Assembly: GCF_017301635.1 (NCBI RefSeq)
Contig: NZ_CP071091.1
Location: 1,703,001-1,767,000, forward strand
Direction: 5' to 3'
From: Myxococcus landrumus
GTDB lineage: Bacteria > Myxococcota > Myxococcia > Myxococcales > Myxococcaceae
DNA: 64,000 bases
The number at the start of each line of letters is the position of its first letter. Positions within the stretch are counted from its first letter, which is position 1. Positions 40,602 to 49,561 of this stretch are shown one piece after another. The position numbers and the translations under genes are program-made. The notes under the pieces were generated by a model, which made no database searches, had not been told where the DNA came from, and was given only the letters and a program-made list of their open reading frames with translations.

Positions 40602-42389
40602 ATGACGCTTCCTCGCTACGTGAGCACCCTGCTTCTCTGTGCTGGCGCGGTCGCCTGTGATGGGTCCGCCGGCTACAACCATCACACCGGCGGCGGAGAC
40701 GATCCCGATCCGCCTTCGCCCCCCGCTTCCACCGCCGTCGCTCCAGCACCCGCGAAGTTCTCCTGTGACGCGAAAGCCGTCCCCGCCGACCTGCCCCTGC
40801 CCCGGCTGTCGCGGACGCAGTTGATGAACTCGCTCCGCTTCGCCATCGGGCGCGCCCTCCCGAAGGACGCCGACGCACTCTGGACGAAGCTCTCGCCCGA
40901 CCTCGCCCGGTACCCCCTGGACCGGCGCACGCCCGCGCCCGGCGACTTGAAGGGAGGCTTCAGCCGGCTGGACCAGTCCATCCAGCAGACCCAGATCGAC
41001 GTCATGTACGACCTGGGCAGGGTCGTCGCGCAGGAGCTCACCAGCACCGACACGCGCCGCAACACCCTGCTGGGCGCCTGCGCGAGCGACAACCAGACCT
41101 CCAATGACCGGGCCTGCCTGGAGACCTTCATCCGAGGATGGGGCTCGCGCGTCCTGCGCTATCCACTGCCGGCCGCGGAGGTCACCGCCTTCGCCGATAT
41201 CGCGGGGACGACCCCGGTGGACAGGGCGTCGGTGGCGGACGTCATCACCACCCTCCTGAACTCGCCCTGGTTCCTCTACCGGATCGAGCACGGCACCACC
41301 ACGGGACAGGCGGCGAGCACGCTCTCCGCGTTCGAGCTGGCCTCGAAGCTGTCCTATCAGCTCTGGCAGGCGCCTCCGGATGACGCGCTGTGGGCCGCGG
41401 CGACCGATGGCTCGCTCCTGACCGAGGACGGCTTCAACGCGCAGCTCGACCGGATGATGAAGAGCCCCCAGCTGAGGAACTCGCTGGATGAGTTCGTCAA
41501 CGAGTGGCTCCGGCTCGACGAGCTGCCGTCGCTGGTCGCGCTCCGCAATGACCCCGTCTATCAGGCCTTCGTCGGCGCGGAGATGCCCACGGACGCCACG
41601 CGCACCGCGATGTTCGAGGACGTCCAGCTCTCCGCCTACAACACCGTCGTCTCCGGTGGCTCGGTGAGCGACTTCCTTCATGACCCGAAGTCGTACACGG
41701 CGGACCCCTTCCTCGCCGGCATCTACGGTGTCCCCGCCTGGAATGGTTCGGGCCCTGCGCCGGTCATCCCGTCCAAGACCCGCGGCGGCCTGCTGACGCG
41801 CGCGGCGATGCTGGCCACCGGGACGGCGTCGACGCGTCCCATCCACAAGGGCTACATGGTGCGAAACGCCCTGCTCTGCCAGCAGCTCGGCTCCCCTCCG
41901 CCCAACGCCAGCGACCGCCCTCCCGCGCCGACGGACCGCATGACGACGCGCCAGGTGGTGAGCCAGCTCACCTCCGGCGGAAGCTGCGGGGGCTGCCACA
42001 ACAACAGCATCAACCCACCGGGCTTCGTGCTGGAAGGCTTCGACGCGCTCGGACGGGAGCGCACCGTGGAGCGGCTGTTCAACCCCCAGGGCAAGGAGAC
42101 CGCCACGCCCTCCGTCGACACGACCGCGGACGTGTGGCTCTACGACTCCGAACAGCGAGCCATCTCCAGCGCCGCGGAGCTCTCTCGGATGATCGATGAG
42201 AGCCAGCTCTTCGAGTCCTGCGTCGCGCAGCACTACTTCCGCTTCGCGCACGCCCGCGTGGAGTCCACCTCCGGCGATGGCTGCCTGCTCTCGGAGCTGG
42301 AGACCGTCGCGCGAAGCAGCGCACCGATGGCCGACCTGCTGAAGACCGTCGCCCGTCATCCCACCTTCAAGAAGAGGAGCTTCCAGTGA
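40602..42389 (+). CDS. DUF1592/DUF1588-type lipoprotein (planctomycete cytochrome-like)
   Basis: A 595-aa lipoprotein; signal LPRYVSTLLLCAGAVAC. The mid region matches the DUF1587/1592/1588/1585 architecture: LPRLSRTQLMNSLRFAIG, FIRGWGSRVLRYPLPAAEVT, VITTLLNSPWFLYRIEHGTT, SAFELASKLSYQLWQAPPDD, GGLLTRAAMLATGTASTRPI and SGGSCGGCHNNSINPPGFVL with a CxxCH motif, which suggests covalent haem binding. Families of this type are found paired with DUF1552 proteins in planctomycetes and myxobacteria. Their function is unknown. The stop overlaps the next gene's start (GTGA). The ECF-like promoter lies just upstream. Confidence 0.85.
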   Translation: MTLPRYVSTLLLCAGAVACDGSAGYNHHTGGGDDPDPPSPPASTAVAPAPAKFSCDAKAVPADLPLPRLSRTQLMNSLRFAIGRALPKDADALWTKLSPDLARYPLDRRTPAPGDLKGGFSRLDQSIQQTQIDVMYDLGRVVAQELTSTDTRRNTLLGACASDNQTSNDRACLETFIRGWGSRVLRYPLPAAEVTAFADIAGTTPVDRASVADVITTLLNSPWFLYRIEHGTTTGQAASTLSAFELASKLSYQLWQAPPDDALWAAATDGSLLTEDGFNAQLDRMMKSPQLRNSLDEFVNEWLRLDELPSLVALRNDPVYQAFVGAEMPTDATRTAMFEDVQLSAYNTVVSGGSVSDFLHDPKSYTADPFLAGIYGVPAWNGSGPAPVIPSKTRGGLLTRAAMLATGTASTRPIHKGYMVRNALLCQQLGSPPPNASDRPPAPTDRMTTRQVVSQLTSGGSCGGCHNNSINPPGFVLEGFDALGRERTVERLFNPQGKETATPSVDTTADVWLYDSEQRAISSAAELSRMIDESQLFESCVAQHYFRFAHARVESTSGDGCLLSELETVARSSAPMADLLKTVARHPTFKKRSFQ

Positions 42390-43993
42390 GCGACACACCT
42401 GTCTTCCGATTGGACCGCCGCATGTTCCTGCGCGGCGCGGGCGGTGCCGTGCTGGCCCTTCCGGTCCTCCCCTCGCTCTTGAGTCCCCGCGAAGCGAAGG
42501 CCCAGGCCGCGCAGCGCCCGAAGTGCTTCGTGCATTTCCGGACGCCCCACGGCGCCATCTTCACCGCGAACATGTGGCCGTCGGACTCGGCGCTGACGCA
42601 GTCCCTGTTCTACGCGGACCACGACGTCCGGCGGGGAGACCTGACCGCCACGGCCAACTCGAGCGGGGATGCGGTCATCAGCAAGGTGCTGACGGCGAAG
42701 GCGTCCATGCTCACGCCCACGCTCGTGTCGAAGATGAACATCCTGCGAGGGCTCGACTACCCCATGTACATGGGGCACAACTTCGGCGCTCCGCTGGGCT
42801 ACTACGACTTCGACAAGCAGCGGCCCGGCTCTCCCCGGCCGACCATCGACCAGGTGATGGCCTACTCAACGGCCTTCTACCCGAGCGTCGCCTCCGTCCG
42901 GAAGCGCAGCGTCGCCATCGCCGGCAACGGCACCTCGACGGGAACCTGGGGCTACAACACCCCCGGGGTTCGCTCCTCGGGGGTCGCGTCGAGCTCCATC
43001 AGCGGCATGGAGAGCTCCCTCTCGCTCTTCGACACCTTGCTCGCGGGAGCCAGCAGCCCCGGCACGCCCCGGACCTCCGTGGTGGACAAGGTCCTGGAGA
43101 GCTACCGACGGCTGCGCAATGGCAACGGCCGGCTCTCGTCCGAGGACAAGGTGCGGTTGGACCAGCACATCGACGCGGTCGCGGAGCTGCAACGCCGGTT
43201 GGAGACGACCACCGCGGGCTGCCAGGTGCCGCCCCGCCCCACCACCGACAACCTGACGTTGCGCAACTCCAGCTCCTTCGCCGGAGACCCCGCGAAGAAC
43301 GTCGAGTACTTCCGGCTCATCAACGAGGTGCTCGCCGTGGCGATGAACTGCGGCGTCTGCCGCATCGCCACCATCAGCATCGACGAGAACATCCAGAACC
43401 TCACCTTCACCCCGCGCGCGCCGCAGGGCGAGGACTGGCACAACAACGTCGTGCATCCCGCGACCGTCGAGGGGGCGAACCAGGACCTGGTGGTCCAGTT
43501 CAACCAGGTCTTCTTCTCGCAAGTGTTCCTCGACCTCGCCTCGCGCTTCGAGCGCTTCTCGAACGGCGCGGGGGGAACCCTGCTGGATGACTCGCTGGTG
43601 GCGTGGGGTCAGGAGAACGGCAACACGCCGCACTTCTCCTTCTCCCTCCCGGTCATCACCGCGGGAGGCGCGGGGGGCGCCCTCAAGACGGGCAACTACT
43701 GCGACTACCGCAACATCACGCGCAAGGTGAGCGGCGACTCGAGCACGGGCACCGAGGGCAACTTCCTGTGGGCGGGCCTCCTCCACAACCAGTGGCTGGG
43801 CACCGCGCTCCAGTCGATGGGGATTCCGAAATCGGAGTGGAGCGAGACCGACCATCCGGGCTACGGCTGGAAGGCGTCGTACCAGTCGACCTACGAGTAC
43901 CTCTTCACGAACAAGGGCTTCTCCTCGGCGCAGGCCTATCCGGCGGCGATGTGGCAGAAGACCGGAGAGGTGCTGCCGTTCCTCGCGCCCTGA
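42386..43993 (+). CDS. DUF1552 protein with a twin-arginine-type signal
   Basis: A 535-aa protein starting at GTG 42386, which overlaps the DUF1592 stop. The N-terminus has RRMFLRGAGG followed by a hydrophobic run (AVLALPVLPSLL), a twin-arginine export signal that implies a folded, possibly cofactor-bearing protein. The DUF1552 body begins CFVHFRTPHGAIFTANMWPS and contains SILRGLDYP-like INILRGLDYPMYMGHNFGA, RVRLDQHIDAVAELQRRLE and DSLVAWGQENGNTPHFSF. It is partner of the DUF1592 gene upstream. The pair should act together outside the cytoplasm, but the reaction is not known. Confidence 0.87.
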   Translation: MSDTPVFRLDRRMFLRGAGGAVLALPVLPSLLSPREAKAQAAQRPKCFVHFRTPHGAIFTANMWPSDSALTQSLFYADHDVRRGDLTATANSSGDAVISKVLTAKASMLTPTLVSKMNILRGLDYPMYMGHNFGAPLGYYDFDKQRPGSPRPTIDQVMAYSTAFYPSVASVRKRSVAIAGNGTSTGTWGYNTPGVRSSGVASSSISGMESSLSLFDTLLAGASSPGTPRTSVVDKVLESYRRLRNGNGRLSSEDKVRLDQHIDAVAELQRRLETTTAGCQVPPRPTTDNLTLRNSSSFAGDPAKNVEYFRLINEVLAVAMNCGVCRIATISIDENIQNLTFTPRAPQGEDWHNNVVHPATVEGANQDLVVQFNQVFFSQVFLDLASRFERFSNGAGGTLLDDSLVAWGQENGNTPHFSFSLPVITAGGAGGALKTGNYCDYRNITRKVSGDSSTGTEGNFLWAGLLHNQWLGTALQSMGIPKSEWSETDHPGYGWKASYQSTYEYLFTNKGFSSAQAYPAAMWQKTGEVLPFLAP

Positions 43994-44010
43994 TGGAACC
44001 GGGGTGAGCG

Positions 44011-44058
44011 TCCCCGCTTCGGTGGAGCCGTTGACGACGGGCTCCACGGAAGCGGGGA
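44011..44058. terminator. Long bidirectional hairpin between convergent genes
   Basis: TCCCCGCTTC-GGTGGAGCC (44011-44029) pairs with GGCTCCAC-GGAAGCGGGGA (44040-44058): 18 of 19 positions match, loop 10 bases. It sits between the stop of the DUF1552 gene and the stop of the convergent kelch lipoprotein. A T-rich TTGCTTCTTC follows on the plus strand. Confidence 0.75.
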
Positions 44059-44083
44059 TTGCTTCTTCAGCGAGGCCGCGCGC

Positions 44084-46222
44084 TCACGGCACGTACATCT
44101 CCGCCGTGGCGAGCTGGCGGGTGCCATTCTCACCGCCCACGACGAGCACCCGCCCGTTGCTCAGCAGCGTCGCGGTGTGCCCGCTTCGAGCGGAGACCAT
44201 GGGGGCGGTCGCGGACCAGGTCGAGGTGGCCGGGTCATAGAGCTCCGCGGTGTTGGTGAAGCTGCTGCCACGACCTCCCGCCGCGAGCACCTTGCCCGAG
44301 GAGAGCCGCGTCGCGGTATGGCTGCCGCGGCCCACGCCCATGGCGCCCGTCGTGGTCCACTTGTTCGTGGCCGGGTCATACAACTCGGAAGACGCCGCGT
44401 CGGTGAGCGTGTGGCCCCCCGAGACGAGCACCTTCCCAGAGGTGAGCAGCGTGACCGCATGCAAGCCATGCCCTGTCGCCATGGCGGCGACGGCAGTCCA
44501 CGCACCGGTGGCCGGGTCGTACACCTCCGCGCTGGTCAGGTTCGTGGCGCCGCTCTTCCCTCCCGAAACAAGGACCTTGCCCGATGGGAGCAGGACCGCC
44601 GTGTGGTTGGTGCGGGCGGTGCCCATGGAGTTGGCATTCGTCCAGACGTTGGTCGCCGGATCGTACACCTCCACGGTGGGGAGCGGGTTGGTGCCATCCG
44701 TGCCGCCGGTGACGAGCACCTTTCCCGAGGACAGCACCGTCATCGCGTGGCCGGAGCGGCCCCCGTTCATGATGCCGGCGAAGAACCAGGTGTCACTCTC
44801 CAGATCATACATCTCCGCGTTGACATAGGCGCCGACGCCCCCCGTGACGAGGACGGAGCCCCCGGGGAGCAGGACGGCGGCGTGCGAGAAGCGGCCGTTC
44901 GACAGGGCCTTGATGGAAGACCAGGAATTGTTCGTCGGGTTGTACAGCTCCACGCTGGTCAAGGGAGCCGACCCGTTGCGACCTCCCGCCACGAGCACCT
45001 GGCCCGACTCGAGCCGCGTGGCGGTGTGCTGGTCGCGGGTCGTGGACAAGGAGCCCGCGGGCGTCCATCCGGTGACGCTGAGCTGCGCCGTGCCGTTGAT
45101 GCCCGCCAGGCTGGCGGTGACGGTGACGGGCCCGCCCGTGGCCACGCCCGTGCCCAGGCCCGTGCCGCTCACGGTGGCCAGGGTGCCGTCGCTCGACGTC
45201 CACGTCGCGCGGGCCGTCACATCCTCCGAGGAGCCGTCCGCATACTTGCCCTGGGCGGAGAACTGCCGCGTCGCCCCCACGACGACGGACGCTGTCGCCG
45301 GGGTGACCAGGATGGAGGTGAGCGCGGGCGGCGGAGTCGTGACGGTGAGCCGCGCCGTGCCGCTGAAGCCCGAGTAGGTGGCGGTGAGGGTGACGGGCCC
45401 GCCCGTGGTCACGCCGGTGGCCAGGCCGGTGCCACTCACGGTGGCGATGACGCCGTCGCTCGTCCTCCACGTCGCGCTGCCCGTCACGTCCTCCGTGAAG
45501 TTGTCGCTGTAGCGAGCCTGCGCGGTGAACTGCCGCGTCGTGCCCGAGACCACCGAAGCCGTCGCGGGGGTGACCTCGACGCCCGTGAGCACGCGCGGCG
45601 GAGCGGTGATGGAGAGCTGGGCCGTGCCCCTCACGCCCGACAGGGTCGCGGTGACGGTGACGGTGCCACCCGCGGCCACGCCCGTGGCCAGGCCCGTGCC
45701 GCTCACGCTGGCCTGGGCGGTGTCGCTCGTCGTCCACGCCGCCCGGCTCGTCACGTCAGCCGTGGTGCCGTCGCCAAAGCTTCCCTGGACGGTGAACTGC
45801 TGTGTGGCGCCGACCAGCACCGAGGCGCTGGCGGGAGACACCCGCAGCGCGAGGAGGCGCGCCGGGGTGACCTCGAGGTTGGCCTGACCAATGAGTCCCG
45901 CCGTGGAGACCGAGATGGTGGTGGTCCCCACCTTGAGCGCCGTCACCCGGGCGTTGCCATCCGCGAGCAGCTCGACGGAGGCCACTTGTGGCGCGGACGA
46001 GGTCCACTGCGGTGCGGAGGAAGCGTCGAGGTCGACGACGCGGCCATCCTCGTAGACCCGCTGGGCCTTCGCGGTGGTCTTCACCCCCACGGCGATTCGG
46101 GTCTCCACGAGGGAGAGGCTGATGGAGAACTTCTCGACGGGCGGAGGCGGCGGATCCTCACTGCAGCCGATGACCGCCAGCGCCAGACAGAAAACAAGAA
46201 GAGAGAGGGGTCGGTTTTTCAT
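44084..46222 (-). CDS. Lipoprotein with BIG2 domains and a kelch propeller
   Basis: A 712-aa lipoprotein; signal LSLLVFCLALAVIGC. About four bacterial Ig-like (BIG2) domains span residues 30-360, three of them nearly repeats with ITPATASV-type strands and GTGLATGVxxGGxVTVTATxSG. Then six or seven kelch blades (about 365-712), each with GHTATxLxSGRVLVxGGxxG and VELYDPATxxW. Kelch propellers bind partners or sugars. The ATG at 46222 begins the lipoprotein signal. It is probably on the outer surface. No enzymatic residues are visible. Confidence 0.87.
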   Translation of the reverse strand: MKNRPLSLLVFCLALAVIGCSEDPPPPPVEKFSISLSLVETRIAVGVKTTAKAQRVYEDGRVVDLDASSAPQWTSSAPQVASVELLADGNARVTALKVGTTTISVSTAGLIGQANLEVTPARLLALRVSPASASVLVGATQQFTVQGSFGDGTTADVTSRAAWTTSDTAQASVSGTGLATGVAAGGTVTVTATLSGVRGTAQLSITAPPRVLTGVEVTPATASVVSGTTRQFTAQARYSDNFTEDVTGSATWRTSDGVIATVSGTGLATGVTTGGPVTLTATYSGFSGTARLTVTTPPPALTSILVTPATASVVVGATRQFSAQGKYADGSSEDVTARATWTSSDGTLATVSGTGLGTGVATGGPVTVTASLAGINGTAQLSVTGWTPAGSLSTTRDQHTATRLESGQVLVAGGRNGSAPLTSVELYNPTNNSWSSIKALSNGRFSHAAVLLPGGSVLVTGGVGAYVNAEMYDLESDTWFFAGIMNGGRSGHAMTVLSSGKVLVTGGTDGTNPLPTVEVYDPATNVWTNANSMGTARTNHTAVLLPSGKVLVSGGKSGATNLTSAEVYDPATGAWTAVAAMATGHGLHAVTLLTSGKVLVSGGHTLTDAASSELYDPATNKWTTTGAMGVGRGSHTATRLSSGKVLAAGGRGSSFTNTAELYDPATSTWSATAPMVSARSGHTATLLSNGRVLVVGGENGTRQLATAEMYVP

Positions 46223-46332
46223 GCGAGGTGGCTCAGGAGTGGGGGGGTGGATGGTACCGGGTCGAATCAGCGCGGACACCCCCCTGTGCGTGTCTGGGCC
46301 TGGATGTTACCGGGGGCCTGCGCCGCGTGGGT

Positions 46333-46947
46333 TCAGCCCTGACCCAGCCGGTCCACGAAACGCACCAGCTCCGCCACCGAGTCCACGTCCAGCTTCTGGA
46401 TGACGCGGGCTCGGTGCACCTTGATGGTCTTCTCCGTGGTGCCCAGCCGCAGGGCGACTTCCTTGTTGGTCAGCCCCTGGGCCACCAGCGCGCAGACCTC
46501 GCGCTCGCGGGGCGTGAGGGCGGAGTGACGGGCATGCAGCGCGGCCGACTCCACCCGGCCAACGCGAGCCGCCGCGTCCTTGCGCAAGGCCTGCTCGATG
46601 GCCGAGAGCAGGTGCTGCTCGTCAAAGGGCTTGAGGAGGAAGTCCACGGCGCCCGCCTTCATCGCCCTGACGCTGGCCGGTACATCCCCGTGCCCGGTGA
46701 TGAAGATGACGGGCAGATGGCAGCCCTTGGACTCCATGGCCTGTTGCAGCTCCAGCCCGTTCAGCCCTGGCATCCGCAGGTCCAGCACCGCGCACCCGGG
46801 CGTGTCCCCAGACAACTGCGAGAGGAACTCGGAGGGTGAGGCGAAAGGCTTCGTCACATGCCCCGCGGCCCGCAGCAGCCGCCCCAATCCCCGCAGCACG
46901 GACAAATCATCGTCCACGAGGAAGATGGTGGCGGGGGCTTGTGTCAT
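46333..46947 (-). CDS. FixJ-type response regulator with LuxR helix-turn-helix
   Basis: A 204-aa regulator. The receiver domain has IFLVDDDLSVLRGLGRLL, phospho-acceptor VLDLRMPGLNGLEL, Thr in FITGHGDVP and Lys in FLLKPFDEQHLL. The GerE/LuxR domain has LTPREREVCALVAQGLTNKE and TEKTIKVHRARVIQKL. The ATG at 46947 has GGAG upstream and lies 41 bases inside the kinase gene, so the two are translationally coupled. It would activate genes after phosphorylation by that kinase. Confidence 0.92.
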   Translation of the reverse strand: MTQAPATIFLVDDDLSVLRGLGRLLRAAGHVTKPFASPSEFLSQLSGDTPGCAVLDLRMPGLNGLELQQAMESKGCHLPVIFITGHGDVPASVRAMKAGAVDFLLKPFDEQHLLSAIEQALRKDAAARVGRVESAALHARHSALTPREREVCALVAQGLTNKEVALRLGTTEKTIKVHRARVIQKLDVDSVAELVRFVDRLGQG

Positions 46948-48871
46948 GCGAGGACTCCGTATCAACCGAGGGAAGGATGCACCGTAACAGAGCCCCCTGC
47001 CCCGGAGGGCTCTTGGCTTCCAATCGGCCGCCGTGCGCTTCGACGATGGAGCGGCTGATGGACAGCCCCATGCCCAGCCCGTGGTCCTTGGTCGAGTAGA
47101 AGGGCTCGAAGATGAGGGGCAGCCTCGACGGCTCGATGCCGCCTCCCGAGTCCTGCACGCACAGCTCCACCTGCCCCGGGCTGGTTGAGGAGGTCCTCAC
47201 CGTGAGTTGACGTTGGCCCTCGGGGACCTGGGCCATGGCCTCCATGCCGTTGATGAGCAGGTTGAGCACCACCTGCTGGAGCTGGATTCCATCCCCTTGG
47301 ACGGCGGGAAGCAACGGGGCCAGTGACAACTGAAGCGTCGCACCCCGCAGGTGCATGTCATTGGCCAAGAGGCGCGCGACTTCGCACACCAGGTCATTGA
47401 GTGAGTGGAGCTCCCGCCGGGGCTCCTCCCGCTTGAGCAGCGCACGCATGCGGTGGATGACTTCGCCCGCACGCTTGTCGTCGGAGATGATGTCCCCCAG
47501 GGCTTCGCGCACCTCGTCCAGCTCCGCGGGGGTGGCGTTCAGCAGACGGCGTGCGGCCTGGGCGTTGCTGAGAATCGCGGCCAGGGGCTGGTTGAGCTCA
47601 TGAGCCAGCGACGCGGCCAGCTCCCCCAGGGCGGCCACGCGGCCCATGTGGGCGAGCTGGTCCAGGGTCCTCCGCGCCTCCAACTCCGCGAGCTTCTCCA
47701 AGCGTTGGCGTTCGACGAGCTCCGCCTGGGCACGCATGCGACGGCGGCGCTCCACGACGAGCCCCCCGACCACCAGCGCCTGCAAGGCACTGAGCGTCAG
47801 GGCCCCCAGGAGCCACCAGCGATAGCGTTCCCAGAGCGTGGGCTCGTCGAAGGCGAACCGCACCCCGGCGGGCACCCGCTCACGGGGAATGTCCCAGCGT
47901 CGCAGCGCGCGGGCGTCGACCGTCAGCAGCTCGTCGGACGTGGACTTCAGGGGCTCGAGGAATTCCTCCCGCGCTCCGCCCAGCACGCGGGTGGTGAGCA
48001 GACCAAGCTGTTCGCCCACGGCCTCGTAGCTGACGAGCGAGCCTCCGATGAACCCCAGCCCCATGACGGTATCGTGGAGCGCGAAGCTGGGCTGGTTGCA
48101 GGCGGCGAGGAACATGCGAGCAATCTCGCGCCCCACGAAGGGCCTCCCGCTGGGGTCGGTCATGAAAGTGTAGGTGAGGACCGCGGTGTCTTCCGGCAGG
48201 GTCCTCGCGCGCGCGAGCAGCTCGTCCAGCGGCAGGTTGGTCAGGTCGATGAACTCCAAGCCCCGTTGCGCCAGCAGCGGTTGAAGCTCTCGCACCAGTT
48301 GCGCCTGTTGTGCCTGCTCCCAGGGACTGGAGCCATTGACGAACGCCAGCCTGCGCGTGTCTGGCAACAGCCGCAGGGCCAGCTCCAGGGTGGCTCGCAA
48401 GTCATAGCGCAGCCAGAGGCCCGCCACCCGCTCCGGACGAGGCTGGTGCTCCCAGAGCTGTCCATCCTCGGAGAGGACAATCAGCGGGATATCCGGCCAC
48501 AGCTCCCGCCGCAACTCCAGGGCCAGTTGGATGGTGTCCGTGCGGAACGCGAGGAGGGCATCCGGCCGGCGCTCGCGATACTTGGCCAGGTACCAGGTGT
48601 GCAGAGCCTCGGTATAGGCCGGTCCTCGGGCCCAGCCGAGATCCAGGCTTTCGACATCCAGGGTGATGGGGCCGTCCTGGGCCGCCCACAAGACGGAGCG
48701 GAGACTGGCGACGAACATCGACATCGCGGGCAGCGCCATGTCCTCCGGCGTGAGCAGGAGCACGGACTTGCCAGTCAACCGAGTCGCCTGTGCCCCCGCC
48801 GGGAGCGGCGAGAGGAGAAAAATGACCCAGACGACAATCGCTCGCCATTTCGGCTTCACGCGTCGAGTCAT
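46907..48871 (-). CDS. Sensor histidine kinase with periplasmic substrate-binding-like sensor
   Basis: A 654-aa kinase. Signal peptide (VVWVIFLLSPLPAGAQA), then a periplasmic ABC-type substrate-binding fold of about 300 residues (KSVLLLTPEDMALPAMSMFV, LLAFRTDTIQLALELRRE, LAFVNGSSPWEQAQQ). One membrane helix (WWLLGALTLSALQALVVGGL) follows, then HisKA with AHELNQPLAAILSNAQAARR and HATPase motifs (NLLINGMEAMAQ, DSGGGIEPS, GLGMGLSISRSI). The ATG at 48871 is preferred over 48922 because an inverted repeat (48921-48953) overlaps the latter. Its C-terminus overlaps the regulator gene. The ligand is unknown. Confidence 0.88.
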   Translation of the reverse strand: MTRRVKPKWRAIVVWVIFLLSPLPAGAQATRLTGKSVLLLTPEDMALPAMSMFVASLRSVLWAAQDGPITLDVESLDLGWARGPAYTEALHTWYLAKYRERRPDALLAFRTDTIQLALELRRELWPDIPLIVLSEDGQLWEHQPRPERVAGLWLRYDLRATLELALRLLPDTRRLAFVNGSSPWEQAQQAQLVRELQPLLAQRGLEFIDLTNLPLDELLARARTLPEDTAVLTYTFMTDPSGRPFVGREIARMFLAACNQPSFALHDTVMGLGFIGGSLVSYEAVGEQLGLLTTRVLGGAREEFLEPLKSTSDELLTVDARALRRWDIPRERVPAGVRFAFDEPTLWERYRWWLLGALTLSALQALVVGGLVVERRRRMRAQAELVERQRLEKLAELEARRTLDQLAHMGRVAALGELAASLAHELNQPLAAILSNAQAARRLLNATPAELDEVREALGDIISDDKRAGEVIHRMRALLKREEPRRELHSLNDLVCEVARLLANDMHLRGATLQLSLAPLLPAVQGDGIQLQQVVLNLLINGMEAMAQVPEGQRQLTVRTSSTSPGQVELCVQDSGGGIEPSRLPLIFEPFYSTKDHGLGMGLSISRSIVEAHGGRLEAKSPPGQGALLRCILPSVDTESSHDTSPRHHLPRGR

Positions 48872-48920
48872 CCCAGACGGGTTTGGATTGAACCATGAGA
48901 GGCCAAGCAGACTCATAACC

Positions 48921-48953
48921 ATGCAATATCAGGAAATACGTCATTCATTGCAT
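48921..48953. promoter_or_regulatory. AT-rich inverted repeat between the kinase and lectin genes
   Basis: ATGCAAT (48921-48927) and ATTGCAT (48947-48953) form a perfect 7-bp inverted repeat in a spacer of markedly lower GC than its surroundings. It is placed between the divergent kinase and lectin genes and may bind the paired regulator. Confidence 0.4.
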
Positions 48954-49003
48954 AACATTTAATCCGGTGATACCGATCCAGCGCCCCCGCAACGGAGTCC
49001 CCA

Positions 49004-49540
49004 ATGAAGACATCGAAGCTGATGAAGCTGGTGGCTGTGTGTTCGGCTGCGCTGGTCTGCGCCGTCCTGGGTGTTGCCTCGGACGCGCGCGCGGACCTCT
49101 CGTCGGATCCAAACGCCATCTACAAGATTGTGAATGTCAACAGCGGCAAGGTCTTGGACGTCGTGCGCAATTCCACGCAGGCGACCTACAGGCTCCATCA
49201 GTGGGAGTACCTGGGCCTCGCGAGCCAGCACTGGCGAATTGGGTCCGTTGGAACCAGTCTGCCCTACATCATGAACGTGAACAGCGGAATGTATCTCGAG
49301 CCTGCGGCGCGCAACAATGGCGCGAAGATCTGGCAGATGTACTTCAGCGAGACGCCCCAACAGCGGTGGCTCATCGTGTACGCCAACGGCTTTGGTCCCC
49401 CCTATCGCATCAAGAACTCCCTCACCTACAAGGACATTGATGTCGAGCACAACGGGATGGGCAACGGTGACCTCATCCATCAATGGGATACGGTCGAGGG
49501 AGTCCAGAGCCAGCTGTGGCACATCGTGCGAGTCAACTGA
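49004..49540 (+). CDS. Secreted ricin-type (RICIN) lectin
   Basis: A 178-aa protein. Signal peptide LMKLVAVCSAALVCAVLGVAS then DARADLSS, followed by one beta-trefoil RICIN domain: YKIVNVNSGKVLDVVRNSTQ, LHQWEYLGLASQHWRI, YIMNVNSGMYLEPAARNNG, QQRWLIVYANGFGPPYRIKN and LIHQWDTVEGVQSQLWHIV. The three repeats with Q-x-W ends are complete. It should bind carbohydrate outside the cell and has no enzyme domain. CGGAG lies 6 bases before the ATG. It is divergent from the FixJ-type two-component operon and may be one of its targets. Confidence 0.87.
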   Translation: MKTSKLMKLVAVCSAALVCAVLGVASDARADLSSDPNAIYKIVNVNSGKVLDVVRNSTQATYRLHQWEYLGLASQHWRIGSVGTSLPYIMNVNSGMYLEPAARNNGAKIWQMYFSETPQQRWLIVYANGFGPPYRIKNSLTYKDIDVEHNGMGNGDLIHQWDTVEGVQSQLWHIVRVN

Positions 49541-49561
49541 CCCAGGGGTTGTTTGACGCGA

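Noticed and set aside
40485..42398. Long minus-strand frame (637 codons) over the DUF1592 gene
   Set aside because: The plus-strand gene has a signal, conserved motifs and a coupled partner; the antisense product is low in hydrophobic and catalytic content.
44177..46342. Long plus-strand frame (721 codons) over the kelch lipoprotein
   Set aside because: The product is Arg/Gly/His-rich with no domain; the minus frame shows clear BIG2 and kelch repeats.
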